A DNA stretch of 23,300 nt from a virus. Below the pieces are notes generated by a model. That model searched no databases, had not been told where the DNA came from, and worked only from the letters and a program-made list of their open reading frames with translations. Position numbers and translations under genes: made by a program. The DNA is taken from IMG/VR virus record IMGVR_UViG_3300025131_000450, positions 1-23,300 of that record; one strand, written 5' to 3'. Below are positions 8,397-19,200 of this stretch, one piece after another (position 1 is the stretch's first letter; each line of letters begins with the position of its first letter).

Positions 8397-11300
8397 TTAT
8401 TGTTTAGTAACATAACTCTTTAAACTATTTGCACCTATTTTATTTATATTTGCCGGTATATTTTCAACATCAGGTCTCAATTGTCCTTGGGGAGACGTAG
8501 CATAGTTCCCAAAAGCTTTATTTCCATTCATACCTGGCAAATTATAATGTTTTCCTGTAGTCATAAGTTGATGGTTTCCAATATATTTAAATGTACAATC
8601 AACTGTTATATGTTTAGGCAATTGAGTACCATCAGTTTCCCAAGTTGTTTCGTCTCCTGTTGTGACTGTAACCCCAGTCAGAAACCCAGGACTATTCTCA
8701 AACATATCTCCTATGGTTAGATATATCCAAGGTCCAACCATCCTACCACTCATTATATCACCACCACCTGTATCTCCACTCCGAGAATAATAAGATGGAT
8801 AACACAACCCTACAAGATAATTTAATTTCTCCCACAAAACAGGCAATTCTTGTCGTGTTGTTGGATAAATATCAAAAGCAAATGAAACCTCTCTACCTGC
8901 TCCTTGATAAACATAAACTTGTTCTGGTCTACCAACATACTTTTCTTCTGCCCAATCTGCAGTAACAGTATCAGTAATAGCACCAAGTATTGCTCTAAAT
9001 ATAATCCATTTACCATTAACTGCATCTCTAAATCTAAATGGAATTAATTCTGTATTAGCACCTGGTTCACCTACAGTTGTAGTTCCATATTCACCACCAT
9101 ATGGTAATATATTAATTTTATCAACTACTCGATCTGATTTTTTAATTAGACCACCTAATGTATTTGACCATTCTGGTTTAATTCCTGGTAAACCTTGTTG
9201 TCCAAGTGAATATATTCTTTGTTTTCCTTTTTCTCGAGCTTTAATTTCATCAGATGAGACTATGGCATCATTTCCTTTTTTATCTTTTTTACCTTGTTTA
9301 TCAAATATAGCGTCTTTATTAACCAATTCCGATGGAGATCTTAATCCATGTTCATATCTATCATCATTTGGGGCTGATGCTCCTGGTATCATACCATAAC
9401 TTAATACTGCATATCCTTTTATTGCTGATGGATTGTGATATACGTATTCCTTATGTTCTTTTGTCCTCTTAGGCTCTATTTTTTTAGTAGTTGGATCATC
9501 CATATCGTTTGTTGAAAAACTTGATGCTCTTAACGTACCTTCATCTTTCTTATGTAACAATCCACTATAAAAACCTTCAAACCCTTGTACTTTAGTTACA
9601 AGTGTTCCAGGTTCACCTAGATGTGTGTGATCTGTATATCTACCAGGTTCTAAATATGTTGGATAAGTTTTTGCTGCTGGTCTAACTTCTTTAAGTTTAT
9701 TTGCTAATTGGTCCTCCTCACTCACTTTTGATTTTGAGTCCATGATGAATTCACTTTCAAACAATCCCGTTTCAGCATCATTTAAACTATCTTCAAATTT
9801 TCCCACACCAAGTTTAAGAGTTTTTTTATGTAATGAATCATCATCACCAATTGTTCTATATCGAGCAGCAATATCTGGAGCGTTTGACGTTGTGGGAATA
9901 GTCATAAAATACTGTTGAAGTTTAGAAACAAAGGTTCCGGTAGATTTTTGATATTTAGAATAAGAGACTTCCCCACTATCCAATTTACCTGGACCGTACA
10001 AATCTCCCTTAAAAATGATCGGCTTGCTCCTGTCAATATTAAAAACTTTCTGTCCTGTAGTTGAATCTGTAAATTTTATTCGGCCGACAAGGCGGCCACC
10101 TATATTAGCGGGGAACTTGGGATCACCATCACGACTAACTGTTGAAGGCCATTGGCCGTCTGGATGTCTATATCTAAGTATGGGGTTGGAGAAGGGTGTA
10201 GTACCAATCAATCCAGGCTTATATAGTATCTCATCTTTAGCGTCAACTTTTTCATTTACATCTTTAGTAGCGTTATCATCTGGAATAGCTTCTACTGCAT
10301 CCTCAGCTACCACTCCAGTATTCAATAAACCACCACCAAGTGAACCAGGTAAATTACCGATGGAAAAATTAGTTTTCAGATTATTATGAGTCGTATCGTA
10401 TCTTTTCGCAATCTTAATATCATATCCATCTCCAGCAAAAACATTATTTCTAAATACAGAAATTCCAGTTGTAGTATCTTCATAAGTAGGAGTAAGAATA
10501 ATTGTTCCGTAAGGACTATCATTAAATACACCTTTAGTTGCATCTTCAGTTGCATCATTAGATGTTTTCGTAATATGATGAACTCCAGCTGCAGTCTGAC
10601 TAAATCTATTTACTACACCACTAGGCCAATGTTTATGAATATAACTTGTTTTAGCAATTGCTATAGGAATATTATCCTTTGGAATTGTAGTAATATTCCA
10701 AGTTTCACCACTGCCATCTTTCATAGAGTCGAGCACTCTCTTATCAGCTTTAACGAAATCTTTACCTGATGTAGAAAGATGACTTCCCATAGTACCAAGT
10801 CTAAATCTTCTATTATCAGGTGGTGCACCCACTCCTTCACTTAATGTTAAAAAGTTGGCTTTAACTTCATCTGCTGCTATCTCGTTAGGTTTTTCAGGAA
10901 CTTCAGGATTTAATACATTTGGCCAATACTGATTGGAAGATGGAATATTACCATATTTAGCTCCAAGAGAATATTCATTATCTTGTTTATCAAGACTAAT
11001 GCCTGTAGTTGTATCTGTATAAGATATTTTTCTAATCGTATACTTTTTTGTATCTTTTTCTATAGTAATAAATCCATCTTCTGATTGTTCCTCATCCTCA
11101 ACCTCACCATATGCTTGAACTACAAGGCCTCCACCATAAGCTGGTTTTAACCCTGGAGTAGATGGCCATTGATCAGTTGGATGTTTATAATTTATAGCTG
11201 AAATTGCTATTAGTTTACCTATCCCAGTTAAATCTGTTCCAATACCAATTCTATGTCCACCTTTTGGTGCTAAAAACTTTTCTTCAGCTTTTCCTTTAAT

Positions 11301-14300
11301 ATAATATTTTGATTTTAATAAACCTGAACGTATATCCGTGTCTAAATCACCTATATCTAAACCTAAATTTCTAAAATTATCCCCAAATTCATCTCCACCA
11401 AATTCATCATTTTCCGTATGAAAAACAGATTGTCCAATAGTAATATCCTTAAAAGTGGGTTTAATAGTAGCATTAATCCAAGTACTTTTATCTCCAAGTT
11501 TTTTTGATATTATTCCACTTTCTTCATCCCCACCAAGTTCCACAGTTCTTTGTCCATATAAAACAGATTTAAATCTAGTTGGTTTATGTCTATAAACTAT
11601 ATTTGTCTTTGCAGCAACTTCACCATCTACAACTCCCAACACAGTTGTACCTATATTTGCACCTCCCATCACTGCCGTGTATGGATATCCAGGGCCCCAT
11701 AAATCCCCAGTAAAAACATCGGTTTCAAATGTTGTTCCAATAACTCCTGGAGATTTATATGTACCTCCTGGAAAAACTTTTCTCGCAAGTGGAGAACCTA
11801 TAGCTTTCCAATGTTGGCTATCCGAAGCAATTTCGTGATAGCTATACTTGTTACTTTTTGTTATCTTTCCTGGAGTTATTTCAAGTCTAACGTGATTTGG
11901 ATCACCAGCATGCATAAAAAACTCTGGAGAGTGATCTCCCCAATCATTATCCGTAGCAGCCATATATTCTGACATTGACTTATAATAAGTAACAGGCGAC
12001 ATTCCTGGATTTTTAGACAATACTTCCCAAGGCATAATAGCACCATAAACTGGTTCTATAGGATCAGGAATAACTTTATATGTTGGTTTGCCTTGTGTCT
12101 CTTTAACCGATGTTATCATAAACGTTGGTATTTGCTGACTTCCTATCAAGAGATTACCACCTGGAGCAAAAGTTCGTAAAGCATGTACTCCACCACCATA
12201 ACCAGAATAACTATCTTCTGTATCTTCATATTTAGCCATACGCCCATATATATGAGGAGATAAATTTACAGGGGTTTCATTGGGTCCTTTTGCATTTTTC
12301 AATAAGTCCCAACTTCTAGTAAATCCAAAATCTTGTTGGCCATCTCGTATATTTAATTTTTTCAATAAATAAAGAACTCCTTTTCCAACACTTTGCAAAG
12401 TTGGTGCTGTATATGACTTGCTACCTATTTGAAATGAAATAAAGTCAAGTCCACCAAATGTATTTGGTGATGACTCAATAGCAGATCCACCTATAACAAT
12501 TTTACCTCCTGCACTTGGAACCATACCAACTTTATGTGCAGGAGTAGTCCTCCACGAGTCATGAAGTGAATGTAATTCAGATTCGTCTTTAGTTCCATCT
12601 CCATGACCAGGAGCAAGAAGTAAACCTGAGTAATACAATAATGAAGCCTTTCCTACACCCTCTTTATTAACGGTTGATTCATAGGTATGTTCTTTTCCAC
12701 CGAAACCAAGCATTGATGTAACTGTACCAAATATATCACCAGTATCTAATAAAGTATTAGATCTAGCATGAAATCCTGGAACAAGTGATAACATTATAGA
12801 ACCTGGAGCCCATAATCTTGATTCTTTTCTTGGATTTAAGGTGTGTGCTAAAAATTGTTTAGTTATAAACTCAATACCATTAGGATGAGCCATAAACTTA
12901 CCTATTCTAATTTCATCATCTATTGTTCTAGGAACTGCTGCAAACATTCCTCTACGAGTAGAATTCTCAATTGTATAATCATCTTCTTTCCATGCATGTG
13001 CTCCTTCACTTCCATCAGAACTAAAATCAATTACTGACCTTTGTATAAATGGGTGAGACCATTCCGTTTTTGGTTGTTTATATGTATAAGGATTTTGATA
13101 ATCTTCTATTTTATCTTCTTCACTGCTTCTAAACTTATATTGAGTGTGAACATCATATTTTTCATCTTTTACCTCACCACCAAAATATAATCGTACATCT
13201 GGAGAAGCTTCTTTACTATCTTCCCATACTATATCCCAAGGTCTAAGTCTGTCCCACTGTGTAGCTAAATCACCTATTTGTATTGAATACGGTTCAGTAT
13301 ATTTTGTCCAATTATCAGTATTTATTGCTAAGGAGTTTAAATCAATTTCATTTCCAGACATTGTAGAATCAATTGAAGATTCCCACAAATTTCCTCTGTC
13401 TGGCCACCCGCCATCTCCACGCTTTCCTGGTATTGATCTTAATATCGGAGAAGTTGAAAGTGCTGTTTGGTCTAAAGCTGGTTCTTTACCTCCATCAAGT
13501 ACCACTTCCCCATATTTTGAATCAGCATTAAATCCAGTATGTCCAAATCCTGGAGAACTAGCCGCACCAAGTTGAGTATAAAGAGTAAATGGTCCTATAT
13601 TAGACTTACCATCATAATCTCCTGAACCTGGAGAAGTTGGTGATGTCATTGAAGGAACTATTGCTTGAATAGCCCAACTTCCAAATAATGGTTTCTCAGT
13701 ATCACCCTCAAAAGTACCATATCCTTGTGGAGTTATACCACCAGATTTAGATGGAATTAAAAATGATGCTTCATTTGAACTATATGTAGTAAATTGTCCT
13801 GGTTCAGTATGAGATGGTCGTGTTATAGCATAATATTGTTCTAATCCTTTATCCATATATTGTATAGCTGAACCAGTACCATAAATCCAACCATCTTCAT
13901 AATCTTGAATCCATTGGCCACCACTTTGTAGTATTGAAGATGCTAATGTACCTTTTTGTTCATAACTATGTCCAAATGAATCTTCCCAATCTCCATCTGC
14001 ATTAAACCAAGATATGTCATTAGCAGTTGATCCAGAAAACCTACTATCTGCACCCAAAAATGGACTTAGTATTCCAAATTTTAATGTATCTACTGCAGGA
14101 ACATTAACTCCAGACGGTGCACTATATTTAGAACTAATACTCATAGTATATTCACCTGTCATATTATATGGTTTAGGTGGAATCCAACTTCTAAAATGAG
14201 TATTCCCATCACCTGATTTAACCTCATGTAAAGCCACTCTACTTGGAATTCTCATTTCATATGGACTTGTTCCAGCTTTTGGTGCAAATGAACCTGTAAA

Positions 14301-16202
14301 ACTTTCAATTGGCATCAAATTAGAATGATAACTTTCTAATCCTTGTCCTGGATCAACCAAACCTGAAGCAAGATATGTTGGACCAACTTGACCAGCTGAC
14401 CCAGTAGAATACATCCAACCATCTGTATAATCTTGTGCCCATACACCATCATGTAAAATATTTGAAGTTAATGTAGACATAGCTTCATAACTATGTCCAA
14501 ATATATCTTTCCAATCTCCTTGAGCTGATGGTAAAAAATTATCAATATTAAACCCTGATCCAGTATACCTACTATAAGCACTACTATTCGAATCAAGTAT
14601 ACTTGTTACTGGAGATAAATCTCCAAAATATATTATATCTGAAGCAGGAGTTGAACTACTCAAATCACTATATTTAGAACTAATACTCATAGTATATTCA
14701 CCTGTCATATCACCAGGTTTAGGTGTAACCCAACTTCTAAAATCAGTTCCAGTTCCGCTCCCAACATCATGTAAAGCCACTCTACTTGGAATTCTCATTT
14801 CATATGGACTTGTATCATTAGTTGGTGCAAATGAACCTGTAAACCCAGCAATTGGCATCAAATTAGAATGATAACTTTCTAATCCATAAGTACTTGTTCC
14901 GTCAGGAAGAGCATATTGTCTACCCGAACCTGTACTATACATCCAACCATCAGGATAATCACCTTCTGCAATATTTGATGCTAGTGAAGTTATAGGAGTA
15001 TAATCATGTCCAAATATATCTGTAAGTCTCCATGGTGGACCAGTAGGTGTAGAACTCTCATTGGACTGGCCAGTTACAAAATTACTTTTAAGGGTTTTAA
15101 TTTGTCCTAAATTTGCAAATTTTAATGGAACCAGAGCTATGGTAGGACCTTTATCATCTTCATATGTTCCAGCCCAATAACCTGTCCACCCCAACCAGCT
15201 GCCCGAATCTGGAATCATTTCTAAATTCCTTCCTGAAAATTCATATTCTCCTTGTATACTATATTGTTTAGGTATTGCATATGGAATTGAATCTGATACA
15301 TAACTAAATCCATATCTTGAAAAGTTAGGAGATTCAATACCAACCCTACCAAGTCCTGCACTACCGCGAGTAAAATCTATAAATTCTCCCCAAGTCCCCT
15401 CTGTTGCTAACGAACTACCAATATAAAATTTATCACTTGGTCTAGTAGGAAATCCCGATAACCAAGGTTCAACTGTATTGGTAATTGGAAATTCATGTTG
15501 TTTGTTAACTTTAGAATAATATGGAAGTGACTCTGTATCAAAAGCTTGTCCTTGTATAATACCGCCTATCGTATCCCAATCAGAACCAAGAATATCTGTA
15601 TAACTTGATCCAGGTGGTATTGTTAAATCAGTTGAATCAAAATCAAATACATCATCAGACCAATTAACATTAAACCACGAACCTACAAGTCCTTCTTCTA
15701 CTTCATATGGAACATCTACTTGTTCTTGTTTTACAATTCTTGACATTAATAATTCAAGATTTTTTTCACCTTCACTTCTAATTCTAATTAAAGGTTCTTC
15801 AATTACCTCTTGATACTCCATATGGCTTTTACCTGTATCTTCATTATAAATCGATGAAGAAATAAAACTCCCAACTCTTTCAACGTATCTATCTTCATAC
15901 AATATAATAGGTTGATGGTTTGGATTTGGAGCAAATCCAGATGGATATAAATCCTGATCCCAATCAGGATCACTTCTGTGATCTATCCAACTCTGATTTT
16001 CAGATAAAATAGTACTTTCTATACCCCAAGAGAAATTACCTGCAGCATCAACTACAATTTTACTTGGAATATTAGCAATAAGAACACCATCAGCCATTGT
16101 CTTTTTAGCAGATTGACCTCCAACATCACTGCCACCTGGCACATCAGCGTAATTTGTCCAAATAAAATTACTTAAATCTGATACTAAGTCAACTAATCCC
16201 AT
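8397..16202 (-). CDS. Giant 2601-aa tail/baseplate protein with internal repeats and a GpU-like C-terminal domain
   Basis: One uninterrupted frame from ATG 16202 (GGAGAAT about 7 nt upstream) to TAA 8397. Residues ~1-390 are a unique strand-rich head. Residues ~395-900 hold three tandem copies of a ~173-aa unit (marks: FGHSYE, DGWMYSTGS, SPYEMRIPSRVALH, MTGEYTMSISSKYS). Residues ~900-1480 are unique. Residues ~1480-2080 hold about four looser units marked by D-x-T-T-G and R-H-x-x-x-x-W-P-S. Residues ~2365-2550 resemble P2 GpU: YVGRPEQVYVYQGAGREVSF then a FDIYP strand matches GpU's R-R-P-x-x-Q-Y-L-G-P-G-x-D-x-I-T-L-x-G-x-L-Y-P pattern, and GFLTGVTVTTGDETTW its later strand. GpU proteins are small, so >2000 N-terminal residues are extra. 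No signal peptide, membrane segment or enzyme motif is evident. It probably sits at the tube-baseplate junction with the N-terminal part exposed; this is inferred from the C-terminal domain and its place between tape measure and LysM gene. Confidence 0.75.
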   Translation of the reverse strand: MGLVDLVSDLSNFIWTNYADVPGGSDVGGQSAKKTMADGVLIANIPSKIVVDAAGNFSWGIESTILSENQSWIDHRSDPDWDQDLYPSGFAPNPNHQPIILYEDRYVERVGSFISSSIYNEDTGKSHMEYQEVIEEPLIRIRSEGEKNLELLMSRIVKQEQVDVPYEVEEGLVGSWFNVNWSDDVFDFDSTDLTIPPGSSYTDILGSDWDTIGGIIQGQAFDTESLPYYSKVNKQHEFPITNTVEPWLSGFPTRPSDKFYIGSSLATEGTWGEFIDFTRGSAGLGRVGIESPNFSRYGFSYVSDSIPYAIPKQYSIQGEYEFSGRNLEMIPDSGSWLGWTGYWAGTYEDDKGPTIALVPLKFANLGQIKTLKSNFVTGQSNESSTPTGPPWRLTDIFGHDYTPITSLASNIAEGDYPDGWMYSTGSGRQYALPDGTSTYGLESYHSNLMPIAGFTGSFAPTNDTSPYEMRIPSRVALHDVGSGTGTDFRSWVTPKPGDMTGEYTMSISSKYSDLSSSTPASDIIYFGDLSPVTSILDSNSSAYSRYTGSGFNIDNFLPSAQGDWKDIFGHSYEAMSTLTSNILHDGVWAQDYTDGWMYSTGSAGQVGPTYLASGLVDPGQGLESYHSNLMPIESFTGSFAPKAGTSPYEMRIPSRVALHEVKSGDGNTHFRSWIPPKPYNMTGEYTMSISSKYSAPSGVNVPAVDTLKFGILSPFLGADSRFSGSTANDISWFNADGDWEDSFGHSYEQKGTLASSILQSGGQWIQDYEDGWIYGTGSAIQYMDKGLEQYYAITRPSHTEPGQFTTYSSNEASFLIPSKSGGITPQGYGTFEGDTEKPLFGSWAIQAIVPSMTSPTSPGSGDYDGKSNIGPFTLYTQLGAASSPGFGHTGFNADSKYGEVVLDGGKEPALDQTALSTSPILRSIPGKRGDGGWPDRGNLWESSIDSTMSGNEIDLNSLAINTDNWTKYTEPYSIQIGDLATQWDRLRPWDIVWEDSKEASPDVRLYFGGEVKDEKYDVHTQYKFRSSEEDKIEDYQNPYTYKQPKTEWSHPFIQRSVIDFSSDGSEGAHAWKEDDYTIENSTRRGMFAAVPRTIDDEIRIGKFMAHPNGIEFITKQFLAHTLNPRKESRLWAPGSIMLSLVPGFHARSNTLLDTGDIFGTVTSMLGFGGKEHTYESTVNKEGVGKASLLYYSGLLLAPGHGDGTKDESELHSLHDSWRTTPAHKVGMVPSAGGKIVIGGSAIESSPNTFGGLDFISFQIGSKSYTAPTLQSVGKGVLYLLKKLNIRDGQQDFGFTRSWDLLKNAKGPNETPVNLSPHIYGRMAKYEDTEDSYSGYGGGVHALRTFAPGGNLLIGSQQIPTFMITSVKETQGKPTYKVIPDPIEPVYGAIMPWEVLSKNPGMSPVTYYKSMSEYMAATDNDWGDHSPEFFMHAGDPNHVRLEITPGKITKSNKYSYHEIASDSQHWKAIGSPLARKVFPGGTYKSPGVIGTTFETDVFTGDLWGPGYPYTAVMGGANIGTTVLGVVDGEVAAKTNIVYRHKPTRFKSVLYGQRTVELGGDEESGIISKKLGDKSTWINATIKPTFKDITIGQSVFHTENDEFGGDEFGDNFRNLGLDIGDLDTDIRSGLLKSKYYIKGKAEEKFLAPKGGHRIGIGTDLTGIGKLIAISAINYKHPTDQWPSTPGLKPAYGGGLVVQAYGEVEDEEQSEDGFITIEKDTKKYTIRKISYTDTTTGISLDKQDNEYSLGAKYGNIPSSNQYWPNVLNPEVPEKPNEIAADEVKANFLTLSEGVGAPPDNRRFRLGTMGSHLSTSGKDFVKADKRVLDSMKDGSGETWNITTIPKDNIPIAIAKTSYIHKHWPSGVVNRFSQTAAGVHHITKTSNDATEDATKGVFNDSPYGTIILTPTYEDTTTGISVFRNNVFAGDGYDIKIAKRYDTTHNNLKTNFSIGNLPGSLGGGLLNTGVVAEDAVEAIPDDNATKDVNEKVDAKDEILYKPGLIGTTPFSNPILRYRHPDGQWPSTVSRDGDPKFPANIGGRLVGRIKFTDSTTGQKVFNIDRSKPIIFKGDLYGPGKLDSGEVSYSKYQKSTGTFVSKLQQYFMTIPTTSNAPDIAARYRTIGDDDSLHKKTLKLGVGKFEDSLNDAETGLFESEFIMDSKSKVSEEDQLANKLKEVRPAAKTYPTYLEPGRYTDHTHLGEPGTLVTKVQGFEGFYSGLLHKKDEGTLRASSFSTNDMDDPTTKKIEPKRTKEHKEYVYHNPSAIKGYAVLSYGMIPGASAPNDDRYEHGLRSPSELVNKDAIFDKQGKKDKKGNDAIVSSDEIKAREKGKQRIYSLGQQGLPGIKPEWSNTLGGLIKKSDRVVDKINILPYGGEYGTTTVGEPGANTELIPFRFRDAVNGKWIIFRAILGAITDTVTADWAEEKYVGRPEQVYVYQGAGREVSFAFDIYPTTRQELPVLWEKLNYLVGLCYPSYYSRSGDTGGGDIMSGRMVGPWIYLTIGDMFENSPGFLTGVTVTTGDETTWETDGTQLPKHITVDCTFKYIGNHQLMTTGKHYNLPGMNGNKAFGNYATSPQGQLRPDVENIPANINKIGANSLKSYVTKQ
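9960..11760 (-). repeat. Second internal repeat family of the giant protein (about four diverged units)
   Basis: Protein-level repeats with the marker FKDITIGQSVF (around 11424-11455), YTDTTTGIS (around 11000-11030), YEDTTTGIS (around 10461-10490) and FTDSTTGQKVF (around 10047-10078). Each is preceded by a Y-x-H...W-P-S-like segment (HPTDQWPS, IHKHWPS, HPDGQWPS), and P-G-[VL]-I-G-T-T occurs twice. Spacing is irregular, about 415 to 535 bp. Unit edges are approximate. Confidence 0.65.
13500..15020 (-). repeat. Three tandem ~520-bp repeats inside the giant gene
   Basis: Units start with the codons for D-[IS]-F-G-H at 15020, 14507 and 13983, giving periods of 513 and 524 bp. Units 1 and 2 are close at DNA level: tracts of about 45 bp encoding SPYEMRIPSRVALH (near 14770-14813 and 14228-14272) and about 40 bp encoding GEYTMSISSKY (near 14671-14709 and 14128-14166) are identical. 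Unit 3 keeps only the first half clearly (FGHSYEQKGTL, DGWIYGTGS, GLEQYY) and fades by about 13500. Confidence 0.88.
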
Positions 16203-16241
16203 TTATAATTCTCCATTACTGGACTAAGTCCCCGTTGTTCA

Positions 16242-19200
16242 TTAACGATCATTTAAGTCCCCAAGATGATCTCTGGATTTCTTTATATCAGCCACTATTG
16301 GTTTTAACATTTTATGTAAGTCATCAATTTTTGTTCCTAAAGTGCCAATACCAGTATTGTCATCTACTTCTACATTAATTGTTTGAGTTGAAATTGTTGT
16401 TGCATCTATTCTCTCTAAACCTAACGATAATCCTTCTGTCCCTTCAACTGGACCTAAAGATGGAGCAACTGTAAAATTCGAAGCTCCACTCAACATTTGT
16501 AATATTCCTGCAGTTGGATTTATTTCTGCCATTTTTTCGAGCTCATCTGTAAAATCACTAAAACTACTTGTAATTGAAGCCATATCTTTAATTTGTGAAA
16601 AATCTGTTATATCCGCTATAATCTCTCCAAAACCAACTCCAACAGATGCAAGTCCTTCTCCAAGAATTTTAAAAGATTTTCCTATGTGTTCAATTGCATA
16701 ACCAAGTGCTACTAATCCAAGTATACCTGCTCCAAATATCAAAGCTCCCACTCCACCACCTGCAAACAAGGCATATCCGAATGCAAACATCGCTGCTCCT
16801 AAAACAATCAAAGATTCAGCAAAATTAGTAATAGACTTTGGATCTACACCAGTCAATAATGCAAATGCCTTAGCCGCTGGATACAATGCAAACCCAAGAA
16901 TAGCTACAGCTGCAGCTCCCATTACCATTTCTTTAGAACCTTTAGATAAAAGGTAAGCTACCCCTGCTAAAGCAATAAGAGTTCCAATACCAACTGCAAC
17001 TTGTGGCCATTCAACACCTTCAAACTCTTTAAATGCTTTTGCAGCGACAAACATAGCTGCTGATAAAAGTAATATTGCAGCTGCACCCTTCAACATATTT
17101 CCAGCATTCATACCACCTACACCACTTCTACTCAGTTGATTTCCGCCAGGCTTGACATTCGGTTTTTTCGATGGTGATGTAGTTGATGTAGTTGGTGTAG
17201 TTGGTGATTTTCCACCACGACTAAAAAACTTCTTAATTTTACCAAGTAAACCACTCTGTTTCATATGCTCAGCTGAAATTTGTCTATTTAAAGTTAACCT
17301 AGCAATAAGATTCTTCAAAATATTACCTCCAAAGGTAAGTATTTGTCCTAAAAGTTTAATTGGGCCTACACGTAAAGTTCCAGCAAATAATAATGACCAT
17401 GATACCCAAGCACCTAAAAGTCCAACAACCCACTTAGCCGATGGACCAATAAAATCTTCCAATAACGATGCTACATATCCAAATCCAGTAACTATAGCTC
17501 CAAGTATTGTGACAACTGCAATTAAAGGTGAAGCAATACCAACAATAAAAGGCCATAAATCAGTTACTACATCAACAATTGATGCCCATGCCTTCTTTAC
17601 TTTTTTAACTAATTTCTCATACTCTTGAGCACTCAGTCCTAACAATTCAGCTCTCTTATTAAGTTTATCTTGATTTGCTATCATTTTAGCAAGTTCACTA
17701 GTACTCAACCCAAAAGCATCTGCTACAGCTTTCCTTTGAATTACATTATAACTATTCCATTCAGCTTCATTTCCAACCTGTCGTAATATTTCAGCTTGTA
17801 ACCCCTCTATATTCCCCTCTAATGCTAAACGTCTTGCTAAATCAGTATTAATATTTTTTCCTGTTAACATTTGAGCTTCAAATTGTTTTTCAATAGAAGT
17901 TTCCCACTCTAATAAATCTTCTGCAGCTTTAGTTACTACACCTAAATTAACACCGAGTTGTCTCGCTGATATAGCTGCATCCATTAAATTTTTACCACCT
18001 GCTTGTGCAAAAGATGCGAATGTATCAGTATCCTCTGCTAAATCTGCCATAATATCAGCTGGAGCAACACCAGCTGCTTGTGCTAAAGCTCCAACGGATT
18101 CCATTTGACTCATAGCTGCATCAAAACTATGACTACCAACCGCTTTCATTTGTACAGCTAAAGCTGCTGCGTCTGCTGGAAGAACTCCAAGATTTGAACT
18201 TAACTTTGCCAAACTTCCAATATTTTCCTCGGTAGCCATTCCAACTGAACCCCATTCTTGTATTAATGCAATTGCTCCGTCTTTAACATCTTCAGCATCT
18301 ACACCAAGTAAAGCATATTGCATACCAACCTTTTTTATTGCACCATGAAGTTTCATAGATTCTAAATAAGTAAGTCCAGTTTCCTTATGAATATCTTGCA
18401 TTCCTTTAAGAAAATTAAATATTAATTTTGTTGCAAAACCTATTGCAACAACAATTCCTAAAACAGCTGGGCCCCAACCCATAATAGTATTCATAACTGA
18501 TTTTGCTATTTTATTAAGTTTACCCATCACACCACCAACCATCTCACCAGCCGAACCCATAGCACCCATTTCTTCTGCTGCTTCTTTTGGAGTTTCAGTC
18601 ACAAATGGTTTATCTGTTTTTGGATCAATAAGTTTCTTTTTTGGCTCCACAGCTTCCTTTGTCTTATCACCTTCACCAAATGCTGTTTTAAAACCTTCTG
18701 TAAATTCCTTAGAAAGTTCCTTACCTATATGACTAAAATCAAATACCTTACTTAATATCGTTCCAATAATAGGAATTCTAGATATAAAATCATCAACACT
18801 ATCAAACAGATCTGTTATAGTACCAGCAACAGCCATTACTTGCTCATGTTGTCGTGACCACTCATCATTTATAGATTGCAACCCTTGTAAATAAGCTACT
18901 GTAGCGTGATCCTGTTCTCTACGAGCGAATGCAATTTCCTTTGATAAATCTACAGATCTAAATTCTTCTGTGGCTATATTTTCTCTATTATTTAAAATTT
19001 CCTCGGTTTTATCAACCATCGAAGTATACATTCTAACACCGAGTTTACCAGATCTAGTACTTTTTTCAGCATTTTCTTTTAATTTCGTACCAATAGATTC
19101 TAATCCAGCAGCTACAATATTATTATTTCTACCTGCATCTGAAAAATGATGGGCAAACTCTCCTGCTGTTTTGGTAAGTTCTCCGACAAGATCTAAAGTA

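Noticed and set aside
8441-8448. Minus-strand TATAAATA inside the 3' end of the giant gene, 56 nt before the LysM gene
   Set aside because: It encodes ordinary codons of the giant protein. Several perfect A/T octamers per strand are expected by chance in this DNA.
10015-10769. Two open frames of about 125 codons on the plus strand within the giant gene
   Set aside because: Both are complements of the giant frame, have no plausible initiation signals, and give serine/isoleucine-rich nonsense typical of antisense frames.
13500-15020. Regular repeats considered as a CRISPR-like or satellite array
   Set aside because: The period is about 520 bp, and the repeats are in frame within one protein and vary as protein domains do.
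16221-16262. Short direct repeat GGGGACTTA (29 bp apart) and palindrome GGACTTAGTCC between tape measure and giant genes
   Set aside because: Only 9-11 bp, one copy within codons, no T tract. It is neither a terminator nor a clear site.
17152-17628. 158-codon open frame on the plus strand within the tape measure gene
   Set aside because: It lies wholly inside the strongly supported tape measure frame, has no ribosome binding site, and its composition mirrors the complementary low-complexity linker.
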